From positions 1 to 52,364 of the forward strand of contig JAIOPE010000014.1 of the NCBI GenBank assembly GCA_021414065.1: DNA of 52,364 nucleotides. Direction: 5' to 3'. Both the position numbers and the translations under genes were made by a program. Source of the stretch: Planctomycetota bacterium (lineage in GTDB: Bacteria > Planctomycetota > JAJSAM01 > JAJVHW01). The notes under the pieces are model-generated. The model saw only the letters and a list, made by a program, of their open reading frames with translations, had not been told where the DNA came from and did not search any database. Positions 10,677 to 19,355 of this stretch are shown here, piece by piece (within the stretch, counting starts at the first letter, position 1; every line of letters begins with the position of its first letter).

Positions 10677-12746
10677 GTGCTCCAACCCGACTCCGAGCTG
10701 CAATTCCTTAAAGGCGTCGGCCCGGCGCGAGCTCGTCTGCTGGCAAAGCTCGGTCTCGCGACGGTTGCCGACCTTCTGCTCCACTTTCCCCGCGAGTGGC
10801 AGGACCGCCGGGTCGTGACCCCGATCCGCGACCTCGTCCCGGAGGCGACGGCCACGGTCCGCGCGACGGTCGTCAGAACGCGCGTCCGCGAGGGAACCGG
10901 CCGCGGACCGCGCCGCGTCCTCGTGCTCTCCGACCTGGACGACGGCACGGGCGTCCTGCGAACCGAGTTCTGGCAGCAACGGTTCCGGGCGGAGCAACTC
11001 GTCGCGGGCCGCGAGGTGTTGCTGAGCGGCCGCGTGACGTGGGACGACGGCCCGAAGATGGCCCAGCCCGAGGTTGAGACGCACGTTGACGAATCCGGCG
11101 AGCGCATCCACGCGGAGAGAATCGTCCCGATCCATCCGCTCACGAAAGGCATCTGGCCGACGGGACTTCGTGCAGCGGTCTGGCGCGCGCTGGAAGCGAC
11201 GGACGCGATGGAAGACCCGGTGCCGCGGCGCCTCTGCGCGGAGCGGGGCTTCCCGGACCTCGCGACGGCGCTCCGGTCCATCCACTTCCCGGACTCGTTC
11301 GAGGCGCGAGACGCCGCCGTGCGCCGGTTCAAGTACGAGGAGTTGTTCCTCCTCGAAGTGATCCTGGCACGGCGACGCATGCGGCACGCGCTCGAGGAGA
11401 AGCCCCACCGGATCGCGGTGGACGAACGACTCGACGCGCGCATCCGAGCACGCTTCCCCTTCCCGCTGACGAAGGCGCAGGATCGCGTCGTCGCCGAGAT
11501 CCGGTCCGATCTTGCGTCGCCCCAGCCCATGCACCGTCTGCTGCAAGGCGACGTCGGATCCGGGAAGACGGCCGTCGCCGTGTACGCGATGCTTGCCGCC
11601 GTGGCGTCTCGCATGCAGGCGGCGCTGCTCGCACCGACCGAGATCCTGGCAGAGCAGCACCTCGCGACGCTCACGCGCTGGCTCCAGGGCTCGCAGGTCC
11701 GGCTGCGCCTCCTCGCCGGGAGCGCGGGAGAGACCGAGAAGCGCGAAGCCCGGGCAGCCGTGATCGCCGGCGACGTGGACATCGTCATCGGCACGCACGC
11801 ACTGCTGGAGGACGACGTCCGATTCGCTCGCCTCGGACTCGTCGTCGTGGACGAGCAGCACAAGTTCGGCGTGATCCAACGCGGGACCCTCACGCAAAAG
11901 GGACTGCACCCGGATCTGCTCGTGATGAGCGCCACGCCGATCCCCCGCACGCTCACGATGACGCTCTTCGGCGATCTCGACGTATCGATCCTCGACGAGA
12001 AGCCGCCGGGCCGCGCCCCCGTCACCACCGTCCTGTGCGGCGAGGGCGACCGCGAACAGGCGTACGAGTGGGTGCGGAGCGAGATCGCCCGCGGTCGGCG
12101 CGTCTTCCACGTGGTCCCGCTGGTGGAGGACAACGAGGAGCTTCCGCTGAAGAGCGCCGTCTCGTTCGCAGAGGAACTCCGGCGCGACGTCTTCCCAGGC
12201 GTGGGCGTCGGCCTCATGCACGGTCGGCTCACCACGAAAGAGAAGGACGCCGCGATGGCGGCGTTCCGCGACGGCCGCACTCCCGTGCTGGTGGCGACGT
12301 CCGTCGTCGAAGTCGGCGTGGACGTCCCGGAGGCCACGGTCCTGCTCGTCGAGCACGCGGAGCGCTTCGGGCTCGCCCAACTGCATCAACTCCGCGGGCG
12401 GATCGGCCGGGGGAAGGAACCGGGTCGCGTCATCCTGTTCCACCAGGCGCGGACCGCGGAGTCGAAGGCGCGACTGCGAGCCATCGCCGGGACGGACGAC
12501 GGATTCGTCATCGCTGAAGAGGACCTCCGGATACGCGGTCCGGGGGAGTTCGTCGGTACGCGCCAGCACGGTTTGCCGGAACTGCGCGTGGCCGACCTGA
12601 CCACCGACGTGCGCATCCTGGAGCAGGCGCGCGACGATGCGTTCGCTCTCGTTCGCGCCGACCCGGCTCTGAAGGGGGAAGGGGCGCCGGTCGCTCGCGC
12701 CATCGAACAGCGGTTCGGACGCCGCCTCCGCACGCTCGACGCGTGA
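10677..12746 (+). CDS. recG: ATP-dependent DNA helicase RecG
   Basis: RecG remodels stalled replication forks and branch-migrates Holliday junctions. The 689-residue protein has the family's N-terminal wedge/OB region (FLKGVGPARARLLAKLG, then HFPREWQDRR), a superfamily 2 helicase core with Walker A GDVGSGKTAVA near residue 290, the Walker B box DEQHKFGV near 390, SATPIPRT, and the C-terminal QLHQLRGRIGRG motif. Length is normal. The start is GTG at 10677, matching the usual RecG N-terminus. It is divergent from the SUMF1-domain gene with almost no intergenic DNA, so the two promoters must overlap. It ends two bases before the convergent anti-sigma gene stop, with no terminator visible between them. 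Confidence 0.97.
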   Translation: MLQPDSELQFLKGVGPARARLLAKLGLATVADLLLHFPREWQDRRVVTPIRDLVPEATATVRATVVRTRVREGTGRGPRRVLVLSDLDDGTGVLRTEFWQQRFRAEQLVAGREVLLSGRVTWDDGPKMAQPEVETHVDESGERIHAERIVPIHPLTKGIWPTGLRAAVWRALEATDAMEDPVPRRLCAERGFPDLATALRSIHFPDSFEARDAAVRRFKYEELFLLEVILARRRMRHALEEKPHRIAVDERLDARIRARFPFPLTKAQDRVVAEIRSDLASPQPMHRLLQGDVGSGKTAVAVYAMLAAVASRMQAALLAPTEILAEQHLATLTRWLQGSQVRLRLLAGSAGETEKREARAAVIAGDVDIVIGTHALLEDDVRFARLGLVVVDEQHKFGVIQRGTLTQKGLHPDLLVMSATPIPRTLTMTLFGDLDVSILDEKPPGRAPVTTVLCGEGDREQAYEWVRSEIARGRRVFHVVPLVEDNEELPLKSAVSFAEELRRDVFPGVGVGLMHGRLTTKEKDAAMAAFRDGRTPVLVATSVVEVGVDVPEATVLLVEHAERFGLAQLHQLRGRIGRGKEPGRVILFHQARTAESKARLRAIAGTDDGFVIAEEDLRIRGPGEFVGTRQHGLPELRVADLTTDVRILEQARDDAFALVRADPALKGEGAPVARAIEQRFGRRLRTLDA

Positions 12747-12748
12747 CT

Positions 12749-14260
12749 CTATCGCTTGCCGCGCGCCTCCACCGGGTCGTCGGTGACGACCACGATGACG
12801 ATCCGAGTGGCCGCTGCGCGCCGATTGGGGTCGGCGGGTCCGAACGGCGCTGGTCGGGCGGACTGCGGCGCAGTGGCGCCCGGTGCGGGCCCGCCTTCCG
12901 GCGCGACGCCGCTTCCGGGAATCTCCGGCGGCGCGCCTGACTTGCCTGCGGCCGCCGGCGGTGCGCCGGGCTTCGCCGGACCGTCGAGTTTCGGCACCGA
13001 CCCGCGGTCGACGCCCGACGCATCGCCGGGTGCGCCGTCCTTCGACTCCGCCGCCTTCCGCTTCGAGTCGTCGCCGGCATGCTCGTTCGCGATCGCCTTC
13101 CGGCGGAGTTCCTCGTCCGCGCGCACGAGGCCGAGCACGCGGCTCTCGAACGTCATCGAGTTCCCGAGCGCCGTGCCGTCCTCGGCGGGAACCAAGTGCA
13201 TCTCGCTCACGACGCGGCCCTGACGCAGCGCAACCGCCTGCTGCCAGTCATCGTCACCGCGGGCATCCACCTGTCCGAAGATCCGGACATTCACCATCGC
13301 TGCGGCCCGGTCGCCGGACATGCCGCGCTCGGCCCGCCGGCCACTGCCACCACCACCGCCACCGCTGGGCGGCGCCCCGCCGTCACGCAAGTCGTCGCTC
13401 TTCGCGCCGCGTTCCGCTTCGCCATCGTGGAGCGGCCCTGACGGCGCGGAGAATCCTCCAGCCTGCACTCCATCGGGTGCGCCCTGACCGATCGAATCGC
13501 GCGCCAAGACGCCCGCCATGAACTCGCGGGCGTCGCGTTCCGAGTGGAACACGACGACACGCACGTCGGCCGTTTCAAGAGACGACAACCGCTCGGCCGC
13601 GGCGCCGCGCGTGGCAGGGTCCGGCTCGGAACTCGGACGCGCGCCGGGTGCCGCGGCTGCGGGCGCAGGCGCGACACGCGGCGGAGGTCCCGCGGTGTCG
13701 GCATCCACGCCGCTGGCTTCGGGCGCCACCCGCGCCTTCTCACCCGGCGCCAGCGGCTCGTCTTGCCGAGCGTCGGCAGAATCGGCCAGCTTCTTCGCCA
13801 TGTCTCCCGCCGCTTCGTGGCGCGAGCGCCTCGCGCCCTCGAGTGCGTCCTCGGTCGTCAGTCCCGTGCGCTGGGACGGCGCCGGCACCGGTTCTCCCAC
13901 CGGCATGCGACGCTCGCTGACGTCGCGTGCCGCCACGCTCACGTCGGGCCGGTTCGAGAAACGCGACAGCACGACGGCTCCGACGAGCAGCGCCGCCGCG
14001 GCAGCGATCGGGAAGGCCATGCGTGGAAGCGACAAGATGCGGGCGCGCACGAGTCGATCCAGCACGCTCTCCCGCAACTCGGCTGGAGCGGTCACGCGCG
14101 GCATTGCACGGAACGCAGCGCGCAGGTCTCGGAGTTGACGCGCAGCGCCGGCGCAGGCCGCGCAGTGGGAGACGTGTGCATCGACGGCTTCCCGCTTCGC
14201 CGGGTCGAGCCGCCCGTCGATGTCGTCGTGGACGAGTTCCAGGATCTCTGCGCACGTCAT
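12749..14260 (-). CDS. zinc-finger anti-sigma factor with long periplasmic domain
   Basis: The first about 45 residues are a ZAS/zf-HC2 domain, with His-x3-Cys-x2-Cys visible in HVSHCAAC, the module that clamps ECF sigma factors. A transmembrane segment follows at about residues 80-100 (PIAAAAALLVGAVVL). Beyond it about 400 residues should face the periplasm. They are mostly Pro/Ala/Gly/Ser-rich with a six-glycine run, plus two short β-type patches (DVRVVVFHSERDAREF and RIVIVVVTDDP). The gene starts inside the sigma-factor stop codon (ATGA), the usual layout of a sigma/anti-sigma pair. It probably holds the sigma inactive until an envelope signal triggers release. The periplasmic part resembles nothing I recognise. 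Confidence 0.88.
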   Translation of the reverse strand: MTCAEILELVHDDIDGRLDPAKREAVDAHVSHCAACAGAARQLRDLRAAFRAMPRVTAPAELRESVLDRLVRARILSLPRMAFPIAAAAALLVGAVVLSRFSNRPDVSVAARDVSERRMPVGEPVPAPSQRTGLTTEDALEGARRSRHEAAGDMAKKLADSADARQDEPLAPGEKARVAPEASGVDADTAGPPPRVAPAPAAAAPGARPSSEPDPATRGAAAERLSSLETADVRVVVFHSERDAREFMAGVLARDSIGQGAPDGVQAGGFSAPSGPLHDGEAERGAKSDDLRDGGAPPSGGGGGGSGRRAERGMSGDRAAAMVNVRIFGQVDARGDDDWQQAVALRQGRVVSEMHLVPAEDGTALGNSMTFESRVLGLVRADEELRRKAIANEHAGDDSKRKAAESKDGAPGDASGVDRGSVPKLDGPAKPGAPPAAAGKSGAPPEIPGSGVAPEGGPAPGATAPQSARPAPFGPADPNRRAAATRIVIVVVTDDPVEARGKR

Positions 14261-14922
14261 GGCTGCACCCGCCCGTCGAGCACGCGCCGCAGTTCCTCGC
14301 GCGCGCGAAAGAGGCGCGACCGCACGGTGCCGACGGGGACCCCCGTGGCCTCGGCGATCTCCTCGTACGAAAGATCCTCGAATTCACGCAGCACGATGAC
14401 TTCGCGGTAGTCGGGGTCGAGCGCAGCGACGGCCTTGCGCAGGATGTACACGTGCTCCGTCGTCGCCGATGCATCAACGGGACCGGGTCCCCGATCCGCA
14501 GGATCGATCCCGCGGTCTTCGTCTGTCCCGGCCCTCTGCGCGTCGAGAGAGATCGGCGCCCCTCGCTTCTGCGCCCGCCTCCTGCGGACATCGCTCCGCA
14601 CCTGGTTCAGCGCGATCGCATAGAGCCAGGTGCCGAACGCAGCGCCGCCGTGGTACGAGCGCAGGCTCGACCACGCCCGGATGAACGTCTCCTGGGCGAG
14701 GTCCTTCGCGTTGTCGGCGTCTCCTGTCATGCGGTACACGGCGCTGTAGATCCGATCCTGCCAGCGGGCGACGATCTCACCGAACGCGTCGCTCTCGCCC
14801 GCAAGGCAGCGACGCACGGCATCCATGTCCTCTGCGGAACCCGTGGCGCGCTGTCCATCCGGATCGCCGCGCCCGGCTCCGCTGACCTCTTGGATGCGGT
14901 CCGTCCGCGGGGAGTTCCCCAT
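14257..14922 (-). CDS. ECF-family RNA polymerase sigma factor
   Basis: A 221-residue sigma-70-type factor with only regions 2 and 4. Region 2 is recognisable in YRMTGDADNAKDLAQETFIRAW and region 4 in the helix-turn-helix LSYEEIAEATGVPVGTVRSRLFRAREELR. It directs RNA polymerase to a dedicated promoter set when released from its anti-sigma partner, which is encoded directly downstream. The ATG overlaps the rodA stop (TGATG), and its own stop overlaps the anti-sigma ATG, so rodA, sigma and anti-sigma are translationally coupled. Its position at the end of the mre/rod operon suggests a link to cell-wall elongation or envelope stress; that is inference from context. Confidence 0.95.
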   Translation of the reverse strand: MGNSPRTDRIQEVSGAGRGDPDGQRATGSAEDMDAVRRCLAGESDAFGEIVARWQDRIYSAVYRMTGDADNAKDLAQETFIRAWSSLRSYHGGAAFGTWLYAIALNQVRSDVRRRRAQKRGAPISLDAQRAGTDEDRGIDPADRGPGPVDASATTEHVYILRKAVAALDPDYREVIVLREFEDLSYEEIAEATGVPVGTVRSRLFRAREELRRVLDGRVQP

Positions 14923-16127
14923 CAGTCGAAATCCGACGTGGAGAAGACCCTCGGTTCCCGAGCCTTCGCGTGCAGGGCGAGACCGACGAGCAGCCACGCG
15001 CCGAGCATGGCCGAGCGCCCGTAGGAGAGGAACGGGAGCGGCACTCCGGTCACGGGGGCGAGTCGCATGGTCATCAGGAGATTGATGCACGTCTGACACC
15101 CGAGCGTCACGAGGACGCCCACGCACATCAGACGCGCGGCGGGCTCCCGGCACTCCGTCGCAATGCTCGCCAGCGCGAAGAAGAAGAGCCCGTAGAGCAA
15201 GACCAGCACCGTCGTGCCCGCGAACCCCCACTCCTCGGCGTGGACCACGTAGATGAAGTCGGTCCAGTCCTCCGGGACTTTGTTCCCGACGTTCATGCGC
15301 CCGTCTCCCCAGCCGGCGCCGGTCAGGCCACCAGCTGCGATTGCGACCTCGGCGCGCTCGATCTGATGGTCGGCGTCCTTCCGACGCCGTGCCTCCGCGC
15401 GCTTCTGCTCTTCCGGGTCCGCGCTCAGGTTCACCTCGTCCGGCGGCCTCGGCAACAGCGGAGCGATCTGCGCGGGGACGAACGACAGGACGCGACGCTG
15501 CTGATAGGGATGCAGCAACGGGTAGATCGCAGGGATGCTCGCGACGCCGAACGCGACGACCAGGGCGAGGTGCGTCGGCCGCGCGCCCGCGGCCCAGAGC
15601 ATCGCGAACAGCGACGGCACGAGGAGCAGCGCCGATCCGAGATCGGGCTGCAGCACGACGAGCGCCGCCGGGATCAGCACGAGCAGGAAGGGGACGAAGA
15701 GGCCCTTGAACGTCTTGTGATCCTGCCGGAATCGGATGTAGCGGGCGAGCACGAGCACCTGTGCCACCTTCGCGAACTCGCTGGGTTGGATCTGCACTCC
15801 GCCGAGACGTATCCAGCGCCGCGCCCCGTTCACGATCTGGCCGAGCCCAGGTATCCAGACCGCGCAGAGCAGAAGGACCGCGAGTACCCATGCCGGCCAT
15901 GCCATCGCGAGCACCGTGCGATAGGGAAGCAGCACGAGCGCCAGCGCACACGCGACGCCGATCACGATCCCGGACACCTGCTGGCCCACCATGTCCGGCC
16001 GAGTGGACGCGAGCGAGACGAGTCCGACGCCAGTGAGCGCCGCCGCCGGCAACAGAAGGCGCAGGTCCACCGCCTGCGCGATGCGCAGAAACCCGGGCTG
16101 GGCGGAGCCGAAGCCCTCAGCGCTCAC
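14922..16127 (-). CDS. rodA: peptidoglycan glycosyltransferase RodA
   Basis: SEDS-family integral membrane enzyme that polymerises glycan strands during cell elongation with PBP2. The 401 residues form about ten hydrophobic segments. Family landmarks are GARRWIRLGGVQIQPSEFAK, LQPDLGSALLL and the C-terminal GVPLPFLSYGRSAM. Length is typical. Its start lies 11 bases inside the PBP2 gene and its stop overlaps the sigma-factor start, so it sits mid-operon in mreBCD-mrdA-rodA-sigma-anti-sigma. Confidence 0.96.
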   Translation of the reverse strand: MSAEGFGSAQPGFLRIAQAVDLRLLLPAAALTGVGLVSLASTRPDMVGQQVSGIVIGVACALALVLLPYRTVLAMAWPAWVLAVLLLCAVWIPGLGQIVNGARRWIRLGGVQIQPSEFAKVAQVLVLARYIRFRQDHKTFKGLFVPFLLVLIPAALVVLQPDLGSALLLVPSLFAMLWAAGARPTHLALVVAFGVASIPAIYPLLHPYQQRRVLSFVPAQIAPLLPRPPDEVNLSADPEEQKRAEARRRKDADHQIERAEVAIAAGGLTGAGWGDGRMNVGNKVPEDWTDFIYVVHAEEWGFAGTTVLVLLYGLFFFALASIATECREPAARLMCVGVLVTLGCQTCINLLMTMRLAPVTGVPLPFLSYGRSAMLGAWLLVGLALHAKAREPRVFSTSDFD

Positions 16128-17976
16128 GGAGAGCGGCCTCCAGGAGTTCGGCGACGTGGGGCCCGGCGAGATGGCCGCCGTGCTCCGCCACGCGTTCGTG
16201 CACGACGACTGCGACGTAACGCGGCGCGGACGCCGGTGCGTAGCCGACGAACCACGCGTTCATCGTCCGCTTCTCCACCTTCGTCAGCGGATCCCTGCTC
16301 ACCAGGATCTCCGCCGTGCCGGACTTCCCCGCGGCGTCGATCTCGGCGAGCAACGGGACGCCCGCTCCGGTGCCGATCCTCACGGTGCGCCGCGCGCCCT
16401 CGCGGAGGAGATCGGCGTACTGCGCGATCACCGGGTCCACCTCGCGACTCTCCGGGGCGGGACCGACATCGCGATCGATGTACGGCACGATCCGCCGGCC
16501 GCCGGTGGCGAGGCGCGCGTACGCGGTCGCGATCTGCATCGGCGTCGAGAGCGCTTCCGCCTGCCCGATGCCGAGCAGCGCCGTGTGCAGAGAGAAGTCC
16601 GGCATCTTCGTCACCCGCGGCGCCACCCCGATCCGGAGCGACGACTGCAGGTCCATCCCGAGTCGCGTGTAGGCGTCGGCCATCGCCGCGGCGCCGGCAT
16701 CCTCCGCGCGCGTCATGAAGTAGCAGTTGCACGACTTCCCGAAGGCGTCGAGGAGCGCGACGCCGGGGTGCGTTCCCGTGCACGTGTACCTCCGGCGGTG
16801 GACCGTCACGCCGGTCATGGCGCAGTCCACCGTCGCGTCCGGCGACCCGCCCGACTCGAGCCACGCGAGCGCCGTGACGAGTTTGAACACGGATCCCGGA
16901 GCGATCGGCGTGATCACGTGCGAGTACGGATCGTCGGATTTCGTGACCGCCGCGACGACCGCGCCGTCCGCGCCGTCCGCGAGGTCGAGGACGATCGCGG
17001 TCGCGCACTTCGCCGAGGAGCGCTCCACGATCGCGGCCGCCACGGTCTGCACATCGCGGCGCAACGTGGTGCGAATCGGCGTGCCGTCCACGGGCGGCAC
17101 GACGACGACCGGCTTCTGTCGCGGCTCGCCGGGGCGTGCCATCGGCCTCTCCGTCAGGCCGGGCACGCCGGAGAGGCTGTCGTTGAAGTGGCGCTCGAAG
17201 CCGGACTCCCCCACGAGCGTCCGCGTGGCCTCGTCGTACGTGTACCGGTGGAGGCCGGCCGCATCGCGCTCCGCATTCATCAGCTCCTTCACGTCGGACT
17301 CCCACGCGAGGTGCGTCCGTCCCGCGATCTTCGCGATCGCCGGGTCCGTCTCGCGCCAGGGCTCCGACCGGACCATCACGCCGGGGATGTCCGCGGAGCG
17401 CACGGCGATCGCCATCGCCTGTTCGACGGAGATGCGCGACGTCTCGAAGAGGTCCACCGTCTTCCATCCGAGGAGTTCCGCGCGCGCGATCGCAGCATCG
17501 ACCTTCGACTGCAGTTCGTCGCGACGCATCTGAAGCAGCGTAGCGAGCGCCTGCATGTCGGGCGGCGGCAGTCGCTCCCACGCAGCGGGAGCGCCGCACT
17601 CCGCGCACGGCGGCAACGGGTCGGGTGCCACCGGACCGGCGGGCGCCGGCGAACGCGTCGGCGTCCCGGACTTCACCGTCTTCACTGACCGCGTCAGGAT
17701 CTCGCCGCACCGTGCGCATCGGTAGCGCTCGGCAGTGAATGCCCGGCGGTCGAGACGGATCGTCCAACGCGAAGAGTTCCGTACGGCCGGCGTACCGTCG
17801 GCCCAAAGGACTTCGCCTCGCAACGCCGGCGCAATCGACGTGGACCTGAGCACCCGGTCGTTTCGGCGGATGATCTCGTCGGCGGAAACCACCTGAACCC
17901 AGAACGCGCGGCACAGCACGACGGCGAGAAGCGCGGCGACGCCGAAGAACATCCGCAGGAGGCGCCGTTCATACAT
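16117..17976 (-). CDS. mrdA: penicillin-binding protein 2 (transpeptidase) with Cys4 insertion
   Basis: Class B PBP that cross-links peptidoglycan in the elongasome with RodA. It has a short cytoplasmic start, one transmembrane helix (residues about 9-30), a dimerisation domain and a transpeptidase domain with S362VFK (nucleophile Ser), S415CN and K551SGT. Length is 619 residues. Odd feature: after the segment FTAERYR there is Cys87-x2-Cys90, then a Pro/Ala-rich spacer, then Cys124-x2-Cys127, which looks like a small zinc-ribbon or disulfide module inside the N-terminal domain. The first Cys pair is followed by GE and the second by GA, zinc-knuckle style. The start ATG at 17976 overlaps the mreD end by 8 bases. 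The catalytic motifs are intact, so it should be active. Confidence 0.93.
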   Translation of the reverse strand: MYERRLLRMFFGVAALLAVVLCRAFWVQVVSADEIIRRNDRVLRSTSIAPALRGEVLWADGTPAVRNSSRWTIRLDRRAFTAERYRCARCGEILTRSVKTVKSGTPTRSPAPAGPVAPDPLPPCAECGAPAAWERLPPPDMQALATLLQMRRDELQSKVDAAIARAELLGWKTVDLFETSRISVEQAMAIAVRSADIPGVMVRSEPWRETDPAIAKIAGRTHLAWESDVKELMNAERDAAGLHRYTYDEATRTLVGESGFERHFNDSLSGVPGLTERPMARPGEPRQKPVVVVPPVDGTPIRTTLRRDVQTVAAAIVERSSAKCATAIVLDLADGADGAVVAAVTKSDDPYSHVITPIAPGSVFKLVTALAWLESGGSPDATVDCAMTGVTVHRRRYTCTGTHPGVALLDAFGKSCNCYFMTRAEDAGAAAMADAYTRLGMDLQSSLRIGVAPRVTKMPDFSLHTALLGIGQAEALSTPMQIATAYARLATGGRRIVPYIDRDVGPAPESREVDPVIAQYADLLREGARRTVRIGTGAGVPLLAEIDAAGKSGTAEILVSRDPLTKVEKRTMNAWFVGYAPASAPRYVAVVVHERVAEHGGHLAGPHVAELLEAALRER

Positions 17977-18493
17977 CGCGGAAGCTCCGCTCGAGCGGCG
18001 CCAGGAGACGCCAGCGCTTCGCGACGGCGAAGTAGACCGGCATCGCCAGCCCCGTGGCGACCGCGGCCGTGAAGGTGACGCTCGCCACGCGCGCCGCGTC
18101 GTACCCGGTCCACGGCGCCGCACTCCCCGCCGAGAGCGCGGCCGCGATCTGCTCCGCAAGGCGCATCGCGACGACGCCCGCCGCCGCTGCGACGAGTCGG
18201 ACGACGACGTGATCGCGATGCAGGATCGACGCCGCGTGCCCTGCCACGTATCCGACGCTGCCGAGCACGAACGGGCGGAACAGCAACGGCTCGGGCGTCC
18301 AGAGCGACGCGACGAGTCCCACCGCGATGCCGAACATCGCCGCGCGATCCGGCGTTCCGCGGAAGCCGAGGAACACAACGGCGAGCACCGCGAGATCCGG
18401 CCAGCGTCCCGCATCGCGCCACGTGGTCGGCGCGAGGAGCGGCGCAGTCGCCGCGAGGAGCAGCAGGAACAGGGTCCCGGCCCAGCGTGTCAC
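17969..18493 (-). CDS. mreD: rod shape-determining protein MreD
   Basis: A 174-residue, almost wholly hydrophobic protein with about five membrane segments, located between mreC and the PBP2 gene, where MreD is normally found. Sequence support on its own is modest because MreD is poorly conserved: the pattern WPDLAVLAVVFLGFRG followed by GIAVGLVASLWTPEPLLFRPF is in keeping with the family. It starts inside the mreC stop codon and ends inside the PBP2 start. It links MreC to the elongation complex in the inner membrane. Confidence 0.85.
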   Translation of the reverse strand: MTRWAGTLFLLLLAATAPLLAPTTWRDAGRWPDLAVLAVVFLGFRGTPDRAAMFGIAVGLVASLWTPEPLLFRPFVLGSVGYVAGHAASILHRDHVVVRLVAAAAGVVAMRLAEQIAAALSAGSAAPWTGYDAARVASVTFTAAVATGLAMPVYFAVAKRWRLLAPLERSFRDV

Positions 18494-19296
18494 TTGGACT
18501 CCACCCGCAGGCCCGTCGGCTCGACGCGCAACACGAGCACGGACGCGATCGTCTCGAGATCCCTCAGCGGACGCACGACCGCCTCGAAGGAACCGTCGCG
18601 TTCCTCGTCGCTCATCTCGATGACTTCGCCGAGAACGAGTCCTTCCGGGACCATCCTCGATCCGGCGTTCGTCACGACCAGATCGCCGACCCGCGCGCCG
18701 TCGGCGCCGAGGAACGACACGCGCAGCAGACCGTCGCCGGTGCCGCGCGAAACGCCCTGACCACGCAGCGGCGACGCGGCGTCCGCCTCGGACGTGAGCA
18801 CTGCCGCCGGGAATGTGGTCGCTGCGGCGCGGTCGTCGATGCGCAGCACGCGCGCCGCGCGCGCGGAAGCGGTGACGACCACGCCGATGAGCGAGTCGCT
18901 CTGAATCACGGGCAGTCCCGGCACAACGCCGTCGTCCTGACCCGCGTCGATCACGAAGGTGCGCCGCGCCGAAGAGACCTCGACGTGGAGAACTCGCGCC
19001 GCCACGGCGACCGGCGCGGCGGACGCCCGCCGCGACTGCACGCGCAGGCCGGCCAGCGCGGCGTCGCCGCTAGGCCGCGCTGCCTGCTGCTGCTCGAGGA
19101 GCGTCAGGCGCTTCGCGAGCACCGCTTCGCGCTCGCGCGGCAGTTCGGTGACGGTCGCGTCGGTCGGCGGCACCGTCGCCGGGAGGCGCGCGCCGACGCC
19201 AAGACGCACGGAATCACACGCTCTCGGAAAGAGCAGTGTGCCCGTGAGCAGGGCGAGCAGGAGAATGGGGACGCGATGCGTCCGGGAGATCGCCAT
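18490..19296 (-). CDS. mreC: rod shape-determining protein MreC
   Basis: A 268-residue membrane-anchored periplasmic protein of the elongasome. An N-terminal hydrophobic helix (VPILLLALLTGTLLF) is followed by a helical stretch likely to form a short coiled coil (EREAVLAKRLTLLEQQQ), then the double β-barrel domain marked by FVIDAGQDDGVVPGLPV, GVVV, GRVGDLVVTNAG-type and PEGLVLGEV patterns. Length is typical. The start is 59 bases after the mreB stop and the end overlaps mreD. Confidence 0.93.
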   Translation of the reverse strand: MAISRTHRVPILLLALLTGTLLFPRACDSVRLGVGARLPATVPPTDATVTELPREREAVLAKRLTLLEQQQAARPSGDAALAGLRVQSRRASAAPVAVAARVLHVEVSSARRTFVIDAGQDDGVVPGLPVIQSDSLIGVVVTASARAARVLRIDDRAAATTFPAAVLTSEADAASPLRGQGVSRGTGDGLLRVSFLGADGARVGDLVVTNAGSRMVPEGLVLGEVIEMSDEERDGSFEAVVRPLRDLETIASVLVLRVEPTGLRVESK

Positions 19297-19355
19297 GGCC
19301 CGTGGTGCGGGCCCGAGAGGGGTGGCGAAAGACTATCGGACGTCGTGCGCGGGCG

